From contig OZ316897.1 in assembly GCA_973895155.1 (NCBI GenBank), positions 11,718,001 through 11,782,000 of the forward strand: a DNA stretch of 64,000 nt, read 5' to 3'. The stretch is from Marsupella aquatica (taxonomy: Eukaryota; Marchantiophyta). Both the position numbers and the translations under genes were made by a program. Position 1 is the stretch's first letter, and every line of letters begins with the position of its first letter. The notes beneath the pieces were generated by a model. The model ran no database searches and was not told where the DNA came from. It worked only from the letters and a program-made list of their open reading frames with translations. Shown one piece after another: positions 12,801 through 24,560 of this stretch.

Positions 12801-15800
12801 GTGCAGCATGTCTAGATTTTGGCGCATATGTTTCTGGGTCTCTCTCCAATTACGCACCTCACTCCGGCTAATTTCGCGCTGTAAAATTGCAACAAACTTT
12901 TCCAAATTCTCCCTGCATTTGCATCCGTGCATGGAACCATGGTCAAAAGGGATGGTAAAGTTGCTTACTTTGCTTTGGCTCAACTCATGGCGTACTTCGC
13001 AAGCGAGAATTGGCGGAAATGATGAACCTCTGTCTATTGATATCTACGGGAAAGTCCTTACGAAAGATCAACTAGATACGGAGAAAAACTAGTTTTTAGT
13101 CCTTATGAAAGATCAACTAGATACGGAGTAAAACTAGTTTTTTAGTTGGGCGAACTACTGTTGTATGATTGATTTGAACTAAATTGTACAGAAGGAAAGT
13201 ATTCTGAGCAGAGACTGTAAAGTGACTCCTTATGCAGCGAATGGAGGAATGTTTGTCAGCCCCTTTGACCCACACCCATACGTGATAATGAAGCTGAATC
13301 GAATGCTAATCAACTTATGACGACTCTTATTATGAACCGAACGCCTATTCCCGGTTCTCTACCCATTGAGAACTCTAGTGACATCTCGGCCACTTGGATT
13401 CACGTGGTAGATTGGATCGCATTTTTAGAGTTATGTGGCAAGAATGAGATACCCAGACTTCCAGACATTCTAATATAGACCGTTCCGGACGGCCAGCTGC
13501 AGAAAAAAGTATCAGCATTGGTTTAAGATTGTCTGTAAATGATAACCAAAACGGCGAGAAGACAAGCCTAGGTGGCAGCAAATAACAGACCTCTGGTGCA
13601 TCACCTCACCGAAAGCGTCCAAGTGGTCTAGAGTCTCCGTGCGATGCCAATCCTTGACGTAGTTGATGTAGAGCTGCTTTATGAGCAGGGGCCACTCAGA
13701 AACATCATGCTCTTGCACCACTTGGCACAAGGCTCGTGTAAATATGTCGACATAGCTTTCTCTCTCGCGCAGCTGGTCGGCAAGTTTCTGGCTGTCCTCT
13801 TCTACCGCCGCCAATCTGGCCTTTAAATTGTCTACTATCAAAGTCTGGTGCTTCATTTCCATCACATGACTTAATTGATGTCTTTCCATCTCTCTCAGCT
13901 GGAATCGCAACTGAGCAGCCTCTCGTTCCAGCGGCTGTTCTCTCTTACGCATCTATACAGTGGACCAGTGACCTCATTGGTCAGTGCTCATAGTTCCACT
14001 GTTAAAGTGTAAGAATAAACAAGATTCCCTGTTTTTTCAGGACCCTATTGATGGAGGTTTGATTGCTGTGAAAAGCCAGGACGGAAACGAAGAGACCAGA
14101 CGAAGCTCCTTGCGGTCTAATCGATTGTTCAAAGCAAAGGCACGTGCAATTTTCATTTATTTCGATCACTAAAGATTTGAATCTCCTTCAAGGACCATTC
14201 TCCAAAGCAAGATCCAGAGATACCTTTTCAAAAATCCAATCTTGTCAAAGATCTGTAAATTTGGAAGAACGATATGATATCTGCAACAACCAATGATCTC
14301 TGACATTTCAACTTCAGAACAGTGAGTCTGTGACATTCTCTACTTGGACATTCCAATGCCTACCGCAGCCCTCTAGAGTGGCCGTTGCAACTACTCGGTA
14401 GACTGTTCTCAGTGTAGACCTCCTAGACGAAGCAGCCAAGAATTACCGACCTGTTGGATCTTGAAGTCCCTCACGATAGTCTTCGTTTCTTGATCTTTTC
14501 TCTCATGAACAAGATGCTGGGTCTTTTCATCTGTGACTAGCACAACCTTCTTTAGGATTCTCTTTTCATAGTCCAGCTCCATTACGGTCTTCTTCAGTTC
14601 TGCATTCTCTGAAGTTAATTTTTCTATCAACTCCACATGCTCACTGTGCACGGCCTGCAAATCTTTCATTTTCTTTTCTACTTGCATGACGTGTCTTTTT
14701 TCAAGTAGCAATTGTTCAAAATTTTCGTCTGCTCGATCTTTTTCTACTTTAACGTCTGCATTGAGCTTTTCAAGCGCCTTGTTTAGCTCCTCATCACTCA
14801 GAAGCAAATCTTCTTCCATTTCGATCTGCATCATGCAAAGACAGACACAGGTTAAACCTCCCAAAATTCACCTTCTATGAACCCTCGTCTGTTTGTGGTG
14901 AGAGGGTCTGTCATCAATTGTGTCCAATGAAGACTTGTGTACAGAAATTCTGCACGAAGTTCGCACCTCTGTGACAGATAATTATTTCTCTCATCAGTAA
15001 ATTTTCATACTAGAGGTCGAGGATGTTGTAAATCTCTTAACAAACCAGTCTGAATGAAACTAATTTCTTTTCCGATCTCGAATCAAAGGCCGCAAAGAAG
15101 ATGTTCCAATACCTTGTATTGTTCATTGACTTTGTTGCACTCATCTCGGACCTTTTGGATAGCCTCCTCAGCAGCAGCATCGGCACCTTCTAATTGACGC
15201 TCTAAATCAACCATTTTCTCCAGATAAATTTGTTCCTTGTCTTTCATCTCCATTTCCAAGTTCAACAGATCCTTCTGAAATTGCGTCCTTGATATATGTG
15301 ATCGCTCCAGTTCTTGAGCTAGCTGAACACCGTTCACTATATTTAGAACTTTGCAAGGACAAGAATAAAGTTAGCTTCGAAATTCATAGCTGACGATGGA
15401 TTGATCCCCCCCCGTGGACACGCCCTCCTCCTCTGCCATTAAGAAGCAGCCCATCCCTCTTGTGGCCCAGAGGAAGATGCAAGGTGACGTTGGTTATCCA
15501 CCAAACCTTACCTTGGTTTGATAGAAGTCTTCAAGCTGCTGAACGGTACTGCGTTGTGTATCAAGCAATTCTTGAATAGCAGTCTCCTTATCACTGACTG
15601 CAAGGTGAAGGTTGTGTGACAACAATTTCACTTGAACCTCGTACTCTTTTGCCCTTTCCACGTACCCTGCTTCCTTTTCTTTCAAATCAACTGCCCAGTC
15701 TAGGGCTGCTCGTTGAGCTCTAAAGGATGCATCTTTCACCTCTCGTGCCATAGTCAGCTTCAGTTCCTGAATGTTGATACTCCAGGATAAGATCGGTCAG

Positions 15801-18800
15801 GACCTAGTTTGTCTGGCAAGATGGAAATCAATTTGATGCGGCCTCTTGGCAAAGTAAAATAGAACTGAATAAGCGAACAAATTTGGACGTCCAGAACTCC
15901 CTCAATTGGGCACAGGAGGGTATTCCAGCATGTATCACAGAGAGGGATCTCAAGCTATTGACAAGGCAAAAAGACTCAATAGCAAGTTTCGATCGAACTG
16001 CCTAATTGTCAAGGGATTAAAATGATAACAAACCTGAAGATCACGTTTCATCTCCTCCACCTCATCTCTTTCCAACAAAATGTTCAGAGCATCAGTGCCT
16101 GTGTCTTGGAGGTATTGCATTATACCAGGAATAGCTGGTATCACCTCCTGCGGCGCCACTGTCTCCTCTTCATTAGCATCCTCCGCTTTTGGACCCACGA
16201 CCTCAAGGTCAACAGTGCTTATGAATATGGAGCCTTGCGTGGTGCATGCAAATATCAATCTACGGTCTTCGTCGAGACACAAGCCCGTAATATCACCTGC
16301 AGAGAAAATCAGTCTGCAATAGATTCACTTTCAGAACTGTTGCTAGTTAGTCCTGTTTTAATTACAACAACATTGAGATCTTTCAAGACCTCCGTTGCAT
16401 CCAGATCTGTTGTCTGATACTCTTACCAAAATAAACCTAGGTTTAGGCCAATTCCTTAGGCACAGAAAACCAATTTCAAAACTTTCTCATGTCGCCCCTT
16501 CCATAAAGTACTAAATAATATGAGCATTCTTTTCCACCTTGTTGTCTAGTGTTTCTCGGAAAGCTGTTTGAGGCATCGTTGACACTTACCAGTTGTCAGA
16601 AGAACGACCTCTTTGAGCAGATTGGGGGCATCTCGTTGAAAAGGATATGTAAACATTCGCAGTTCTCCACCAGGTGCAGCGGTGATGAGCACTCCAGTTT
16701 TGAATAGTCCAGCCATCAGAGTGACATGTTTCTCATGACATAGCTCAAACATGCAATTGGATCTGTATTTATGCTGTACCCAGTTGCCTTCTGGATGCTC
16801 GTAAGTTCCGACTGTGCTGTCACGTCGCTTGATATTATGACCAGAACGAGGACTACCAGGACCTTCTTTTGGACTGTCGACTTTGACTGCTGGAGGTTGA
16901 TTGATCGGGTCGTCAGACGTAGGAGAGACAGAAGAACTACGTGGAGTTTGACCACTTTCTGGAGTAGGCGGAGTGGTGCATCCATCGAGGTCCTCCTTTG
17001 AGTCCTTATTGGAGGAAATCAATTTTTCTCCTAAGACCGAGAATTCTTTGCCATGGGATATCAGCTTTTTATCAGTATCTATTACCCGCACGGGTAAGCT
17101 GGCCCCACATGCAAGAATGAATGTTCGATCCTGGTCTACAAGAAGACACGAGTACACGCTGCCCTTGATAACGTACTCGAGGTAGCGGTGATAACCGTCC
17201 AAGAACCACCCATATATTGCACCGTCAAGACCAGCTGATATTATATATACAGAGTCGGGAGACCAAGCCAGGGCAGTGACTGCTCCTGTATGGCCCTACA
17301 GAAAAAATGCAGAACGAAGTAGTCAGTGTCACTGGGCAAATGGATTAGATAAGGATGGCCAGAGTTACAAATTGACCAGAGGCTAAAACACGAGGGACAT
17401 TCTGCAAGGAACGTGGAGAGGGACCTTCAATGTAGCCTTTATCTTCCATGTAAAGGCACATATTATAAGGATTTCTCGAGAGTTTGCTGCAGCAACCAAG
17501 TGGCCACTGGGGCTGAACTTTAGCTGCTTGATGTTCTTCACTCCGCCAATATCTTTGCAATGTTGGAGCCTGTCCAGTATATCATGTCTCAATTCGGTCA
17601 GTTCCATTGCCCTCACCGCACTGTACTTCTAATAGTCTCCACATTCAAAAGCCCTCTGAATTCAAGTCATTTCCTGAGCATGGAGGAAAACCCCTTCAAA
17701 AGTCCACCCTATCATTCAAGAGAACAAGTGCGTGACCTATGTGTGATATTGGAGCGAGGGTCACGACGTTATGAAACAGGTACGAAGACGGTTGCAGATG
17801 CAGTGAAGATGACTCTCACAAACAAATATCTATGCCCACAGTACCTATCATTAAACTGCTACAGGCTTAAGGCATATATCCATTCCATCTCCACTCTTAA
17901 GTATGATATTATATCTTCTTCCTATTAGACCAGCAGCACTAAGGCAATGAGCAACTGAAATTTCGAGGATGCGAAACACCTCCGGAAAGCCACGCTAGTA
18001 CAGGGAGCGAACAGATACTTCGTCCAAAAATTCTCTATGGAAGAGTGCATGGCACACAAGTTTAGATTTATGTGTAGAGCCTACTATCATGAGTTCTGCC
18101 CTTTTCTTGAATTCGTTAATTGTAGGACACGTATAGACACATCTGAATGCTGGGCAAGAAGTTTCTTAAAAGCAAGCAGGGCTCACTTATATCCCACAAT
18201 GCGGAAGATTTGGATGCGTCGAGCCATAGCAACAAACAAGTAATGTCCCCAGGGGCTGATTGTCACGAGGAAGGGCTCCTCATCACAACTGCACACTCAC
18301 CCACTTCCGATGTTAGCAAAGAAAGCTGTAAACAATCTAAGCTGGACCACAGCATCCCTCATTTGTTGTAGTACTCTGGCTGAATACTACACTCACAACA
18401 AATGGAAGGTTTTCAGCATCTGTGCACCTACTCTCGACTATCCAACACAATCCAAGCAAGAAAAGTAGAAACCTGTTCAACCTCTCTTCTTGGAAACCCT
18501 TCGTGGATTTTTCAATGGACCAGACTTCTCCATTACAACATAGTTTCTGTAGGACTGACACTTTTGAAGGCAACAGGCTACTATCTGATAAGTCTGAGGA
18601 ATAAATGCAATGCTTGAACTTAAACGATGGAATCTCGGACCTTGATGCCTTTCACAAAAAGTTACAAAATAGGAAAGAATTTGTATAAATTTGAATACAG
18701 GCAGCAGAGTGCTCTCTGATAATTCTGAGGTTCACATTGAAGGTTGAGCTTTAAAGATGGAATCTCTGACCTTGATGCTCGTAACAAGGAATACAAAATA

Positions 18801-21800
18801 AATAAAAATTAACCAAAAACTATGTCGGCCACACATTCTAATATTGCCCATATCGTTAGTAATCTTATAACTATGGCTCACTCTACTTGCCAAATGCTGG
18901 GAGAATTGTTAACCTTTAGAATACTTGCTCTTCTTGTCACTGTATGACCCACTCTACTTGCTGAAAGCTTGTACAATTCCTGATATCTAGAACATTTGCA
19001 ATCTGTATCCAATGGGGTTCCATAAACTCGAGCAGCAAAGGAGGATAGACAACAGTTGATCTTATTCTGTTTGTATAAGTACCAGCGAAGAGACAGTTGA
19101 TAAATATTACATGTGACAAATCTCACACAGCATTCGTTGATAACTCCAAACCCTCAGAGCGCAGTCAGACCCACAAGTCACAAGAAGCATCCGTTGGGAG
19201 CAAATGTCTATTCCAGTTATTTTTGCCATTCTGAAGACTACCAAGTGACAGCATGTCAGTACCATTGTAGCTTATGGCTGGTCACAGGTGAGACGTAATT
19301 CATTCAAGATGAACGACGTGATTTGTCCTCTGGACCTGACTTACAAACACTATGTAAATAGATTCGTTGCTATAACCGGGAACCTCATCCACAATTCTAG
19401 CAATCAAACTAAGAGCCATAGATACCTGTGCTTGTTTAACGAACTGCTCCTTCAACCTTGGAGCAATCCTATTGGCATTCAAAATTGGTTTTTGCGAGAC
19501 CCATTCTCTCCAAACAGCTGGAATTTTATTCGTAAGCACATTTTGAGAAGACTTGAGTACCTGACAGTGGAGAAATTCTTGCGGTGTTGTCAGCACCAAG
19601 GAGGGCATCTTCGTCATCACCGATACCAAGGTGGACTTTCAATATTTTATCACCCTGTCCAAGCCGATCACTTTTCATTTACACATAAGTAGGCTTGGTA
19701 ACCCACGAGTGAGAGTATTCGCGCAGCCTTTCTGCTGAGAGGGAAAACTCATGCCCATAGCGCTTTGGTCTAGTTCTAGCCTCATGAAAACTGTACCCAA
19801 CCAAGAAAGTACCCTCTATAGAATTGCTAAGCAATGGAATGGTCATACCTCAACGATGTATATGATCTGCTCCCCACCAGGAGGCATGACCAGCGAAGCA
19901 ATGGGTGATAGTCCACTGACAAACAAAGCCACATTCAATGAAGTGTGATGACCTAATATATGAAATGTAAATAAATGAAATACATTGAAGTAATGATAAT
20001 TCAGAAATGGCCAGAAAGTGAAGGTGAAACAATTCTCCACCTTAGGAGCACAACCGGCCTCACTTCAGTGTATGGGTCTTTTTGGTCCTTCTCCGCAACC
20101 TTGGCCTTATATAAATCAAACCCAATATATTCGACCAAACTTCCATCTAATTTCCCGGCTAGGAATCCACGATGTGTATGCATAAGGCAAAGGGTATTTC
20201 CAGCATTTGTAACCACCTGTCTAGGAAAGCATCCAGGACTTGCGTCAAGAAACGTTTTGCTCACCTTTTCAGTTCAAGAAATTTACGGCATCCAATATGA
20301 CCCACTCAACATCGCAAAGCTTAAGTGAAACAACCAGATTACCGAACTGTGCAGCAGCATTATGCCACGAAGCAGAGAAGTACAACGTTCTAAACAGTCA
20401 CATGATCTGTAGAGCCATGCTTATAACAGAAGCCTCATCTTGATACAACACCACCCCCCACCCCCATTCATGAGCACTGTCCTTCCGCATCTGAGTGGTA
20501 CTAGTTTAACGTCATGCACATTATTTGTCCCATTGTGAAAAACTTGACTAAAAAATTCTTCGGGATTGCCGTACATTGCCTCCGAGGAGCTAAAGAACAT
20601 ACTCATGACCATTGAAAGGTAACGAAAGCAAAGTTCTACTGTTCAATGTTGCAACCGAGGTACCTATCCCAATATGGTCCTTCTACGGCATACAAGTTGA
20701 ACTGAAACATACATGTTGCAAAGCATAGTTGCGAACGATGAAAATTTTTCCATTTGCACTAGATATAGCAACACTAGTGTCAACCAACCAACAATGATCT
20801 GTATACGTCACGGTCTGGTCTTGGGTTGTCTTGTCCTTCTGATCATGTAAGCCATGAACATGAATTTCCTTCTTCAGACCTCCTTTGGTGTTCCAGAATT
20901 TGAAGTAGAAGGGACCTTCACTAGACAGCCACATTGACATTATTCAATTTACTCCTGTGATTCAACCGGTACTTAGACAGATGCCCAGAAACCTTAAACT
21001 TCACATGCCCTAAGTTCCCCTTGATCCTGGATTTTTCGTGGTTAAGAAGTAGGTTACACAGGTTCACTTGTGTAATCAAGTGAACCACTAGGAGGCAGTC
21101 GGCACATGAAGTAGATGAGAACGACATAATGAACCTAGTTCATGATCCTACTTTAAAAATGAGATGGATAGCTTAACGCACCACTCACAGCAAATTCTTC
21201 ATCATCGAGTGGGTTGAATGATAATTTAGTTACTTCATATGGGATTGTTGTGCTGAGAAGAACCTGGCCATCAGAAGAACGTGATATTCCTTAATAGACT
21301 AATCAAAAACTGCTGCCCTTTGCGGAGTGATACATACAAAAACCAGGATCTTTTGCTTAAATCCTGCTCTGTTGGTACAGAAAACCTGACAAAGCGGAAT
21401 GTTGCGACGACCTTACCCTGCCATCTCTGACATCCCAAAAGTCAAGCTGGGATGTATGGTCAACATTACAAGCTGCTAGAAATTGCCTTTCATTGCCTGA
21501 GAATGCACAAGCTCCAAATTCTTGTGGCACAGTACAAGTAATCCGGTTCTTGTCAGTATCTTCTTCCACCGATTTATAACTTCAATGCAAACCTAATTTG
21601 CGGTCAAATGTATCCACTGAACTTGGAATCAACAATACTGCGAATATCCCAGCCTCCGCTAACATTTAACATTTCAGAGCTATATCAGCTGCAGCACAGT
21701 TCCGGTGGTGGTGCAGTAGAGGTTTCCTCTCTCTGGTGATTTGACATCTAGAGCTTAAGGAAGCACACTGGAGAGAAATGGTCCTAATGGATTTGTATCC

Positions 21801-23151
21801 CAAAGATAGCTCCATGACGCCTTGCAAACCCTCTAAACAATGATAACAAAGTGAACCAGTTGCCAACCTCCGCGACCAGTTGCTGAGAAAGTGTTGACAG
21901 CCTCAAGCTTCGTGCCATCAATCACAGAGACCTGCATGCCAGAACAACTCATGCTGGGCCCCAAAACGTTGATGATGACCTCAAGCCACAAAAATAGGGA
22001 AGGACACTCATAAGCAAAGAATAATGTCATTGGTCCGCTTCTTAATTTCGTGAGTCTGAATCGTTTTTAGGATGATGGCAATACGTTCATCACGTCCCCT
22101 TAGATACAAATTGTTACAAGCTGTTTGGCCCGATTCAACTCTACTAACAAGCGCTTAAACTATATGGCCACACAACACCGCATCTACCTGACAATGACCT
22201 GTCTTGAGTTTTTCACAAGCTGCAACAAGGCTTCCTCCGGATGATGCCTCCACCCAAAGCACTGCCTGCCCAAGAGCAAAGCAACACAGGAAGAACATAG
22301 TCTTTACCGAAACAACACAATAGCTCCAGAGAGAGAGTGCCTGACTAATGAAACAGTCCAGTATAAATGCACTCAGCAGGTTGGATGGGGTCAGTAAAAG
22401 GCCACCCAGAGGACATGAATTAGTCAATGGAACTAAGATTGAAGTGTGCAAGGAACGGTTAGGAACGTCCTCGGAAAATGGTCGGCCAACGCAGCCAAAG
22501 GTAAGCAGACGGGCAAGATATAACGAGGAACAGGGGACAGATGAACAAATTGTGAAATTCAGAGTGCACACGGACTCAAACAAGCCATGGACCAGAATGG
22601 AACAAAGTTTGTCAACAACAGACGAGCACAGGACGTAGTCCCCTCGATTCATTGCTCACTATGATCCTATTGAAAAAAGTGCGGGCAAAGCTGAGCGCGC
22701 AAATGCTCTTTCACGGTTACAGGAATTTACGCAGCTTGACAAGTCATTTAGCAAATTCATCTAAAATTGACATCTTACATGCACAGATTTAACATACGTT
22801 TACACAACTTTGGATTAGAATACGCGGCCTATGAGAGATTCGAATTGAACTAGGAGGGCCTAAACAACTGAAAGAAGAAGAACTGACCTCCACGGCAACA
22901 CTAGATGAAAAGAATTTCATCCCTTTGTCCCCGGAAATACTGCATCAAGAAAAACAAGGTCGGCATCAAGATCCCACACCCAACAACTTGAGCAGGTCCT
23001 GTAGGTCAGAAAAGACAATTTCTGTGTGTGGCAACCGGAGCTTCACCTATGGAAGACAACATTTCCGCCGAGGGCATAAACAATTACGTGAACATCCACA
23101 CAAGCCACCTGTCCTCTCCGCTCGCTGAAGCCGTCGAATCCAAAAGCATAT
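9862..23151 (-). CDS. CFAP57: Cilia- and flagella-associated protein 57 (CFAP57/WDR65) family, long-tailed
   Basis: Axonemal adaptor; in algae and animals it supports inner dynein arms. Exons in order, minus strand: 23151-23047, 22939-22888, 22265-22188, 21931-21868, 21562(or 21559)-21417, 21263-21182, 20915-20713, 20216-20064, 19654-19561, 19230-19111, 18288-18187, 17569-17425, 17295-16590, 16296-16034, 15766-15512, 15322-15113, 14825-14451, 13952-13591, 12963-12741, 11976-9862. Phases agree except between 19561 and 19230, where one short exon is missing; the ATG exon upstream of 23151 is also unresolved. The first half has WD40 blades, for example GHTGAVTALAWSPDSVYI, LDFWDVRDGR and LRVWSYQRM. 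The middle is coiled coil, about 600 residues, aligning in order with animal CFAP57. The last exon adds 705 Ser/Pro/Arg-rich residues not normally seen in the family. Another odd point is a disordered insert at about 16.8-17.0 kb. Total is about 1,950 aa. Confidence 0.88.
10062..10250 (-). repeat. Three 63-bp coding tandem repeats in the CFAP57 tail
   Basis: Units at 10062-10124, 10125-10187 and 10188-10250 each encode 21 residues around SRRASTVPSPSPTR. Copies 2 and 3 are almost identical in DNA, so the expansion is recent or homogenised. The unit length is a multiple of three, so the frame is kept. Confidence 0.92.
13041..13145. repeat. Tandem duplication (about 48 bp) in a CFAP57 intron
   Basis: The block GAAAGATCAACTAGATACGG followed by AGAAAAACTAG recurs with minor changes about 48 bases later. 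It lies in the intron between the exons ending at 13591 and starting at 12963. Confidence 0.8.
18626..18805. repeat. Imperfect direct repeat in a CFAP57 intron
   Basis: A block with GATGGAATCTCGGACCTTGA (about 18636) recurs as GATGGAATCTCTGACCTTGA (about 18758), each followed by an AT-rich stretch ending ACAAAATA. I see no coding function. Confidence 0.65.
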
Positions 23152-23880
23152 CTGCGTTTAAATTCAGGTCAGCCTGAACTGAATCATGAACGCTTTGGAA
23201 GACTTGTTTTAACCACTGCTTGTTCGATGACGGCAAAAGGACCTAGGCGCAAGCTCGTATCCATATGTGAGCTGAAAGTTGACAACAAATGGAAGCACTC
23301 CTAGAATGAAAGAATGAGAGATGAATGGAAGATTTAACAAAAAAATATCTGAAAGAAGACTACGTGCCACGCCTCTGACTTTGGTGACTCGAACGAGATT
23401 GAAGAAATTTACAGAGGATGAAACTTGTGTTGGATCTGCGTTAGAGGCCCAGCTACTAGAACTGGATCCAACCAACGACTCTTCCGGTGCCGGGACTTCG
23501 TCATAGTCGCTACACGACTCGGAACCTTGGAACCCTACGAGAATTCCCCTGCTATAAACCTTCAAGACCTAATGAACGAATCGCAATTCAGCGCCAGAAT
23601 CCCTGAAATTTCAGGAAAACTTGAGTTCATTAGTCCTCAAAGCTTTGTAGCGAGGGAATTTCTCGGCACACATATCTCCCGTGCTGCTGCGCAACAACTG
23701 TAAAATTCAGGGGCCGAATAAATCCTCCAAACAATCAATCAGCATGCGACGCAGACGGAATTTTCTCGGTATACATTGTGCTATGAAATGCAACTGCAAA
23801 AGTCAAGGGCCGAATTCCTCCTCGTACAAACAATCAGTCACCAATCCGACGAATCAAGTCGATCTCTCACATGTACAAAT
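23152..23880 (-). other. Likely first exon(s) and promoter of CFAP57, not resolved
   Basis: The first conserved CFAP57 exon begins at 23151 in a phase that needs two bases from an upstream exon, so the true ATG lies in this stretch or just beyond. A minus-strand open frame at 23209-23565 is acidic and Ser-rich and could be part of an N-terminal extension. No donor of the right phase is obvious, so I do not assign it. Confidence 0.35.
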
Positions 23881-23899
23881 AGGAATGTCGCGTGAATCT

Positions 23900-23900
<1 letters not shown>

Positions 23901-23940
<40 letters not shown>
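23901..23940. repeat. (TC)n microsatellite with duplicated flanks
   Basis: About 19 TC units. The 18 bases before it (ATGTCGCGTGAATCTGTT, from 23884) recur with one change directly after it (ATGTCACGTGAATCTGTT, about 23941). This suggests the tract expanded within a small tandem duplication. Confidence 0.9.
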
Positions 23941-23943
<3 letters not shown>

Positions 23944-24130
23944 TCACGTGAATCTGTTCCTTTTTGTCAGTACGCTATTCGAGGTGAAGGGCTCTGCCTT
24001 ACAAGAACAAGTTCTTGTTCCATCACCCCACCATAGTGACCACCATTTTAGCAGCATGTACGAAATATTAATATTCATTTTTATGGTCAGGCTATACATA
24101 TATCACTAGCCCAATACATGTGGACAGAGG

Positions 24131-24560
24131 ATGTCAAGGTGAGTAAAATATGTTGAGATGAAGAAATATGTCAAGGTGAGGAAAATATGTTGAGATGAAG
24201 AAATATGTCAAGGAGAAATAAAAATATTGAGAAGAGAAAAATGCAAGGCAAGAAAAAGATGTTGACACATGATAAAGATGTCAAGGTCAGGCAAGGATGT
24301 CAAGGTGAGGCCATAAAATACAGGTTTCACAAAGCTAATTGTTGAGACATGTTGTGAATCATTGGGGGCATACAGTCAATGTCCCCATGTTGAGACAAGG
24401 CAACAATATTGAGGCAAGTTTAGATGTTGCAATGATGCAAAGATGTTGTGGTGAGGCAAGAAATGCAAGGGAGCCAAGTAAATGCATGCAAGGCAAACAA
24501 ATCTAGGCAAGACAAGAAATGAAAGTGAGACAAAAAAAAAAGGTTTTGAGACATCTATGG
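24131..24560. repeat. Degenerate purine-rich tandem repeat
   Basis: A 37-bp unit starting ATGTCAAGGTGAG lies at 24131-24167 and again at 24168-24204 with one mismatch. Decaying copies of ATGTCAAGG and GTTGAGAC motifs continue to about 24560. The composition is strand-biased (A/G on the plus strand). No gene is visible. Confidence 0.7.

Noticed and set aside
18473-18546. Possible CFAP57 exon encoding WSIEKSTKGFQEE
   Set aside because: It has usable splice sites, but joining 19111-19230 directly to 18187-18288 restores phase and gives a gap-free alignment of 27 residues with animal CFAP57, so this piece is better read as intron.
19300-19560. Long minus-strand frame (109 codons) in a CFAP57 intron
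   Set aside because: It continues past the donor at 19561 without stop but shows no WD40 pattern. One short real exon probably hides here, and I could not place it with correct phase.
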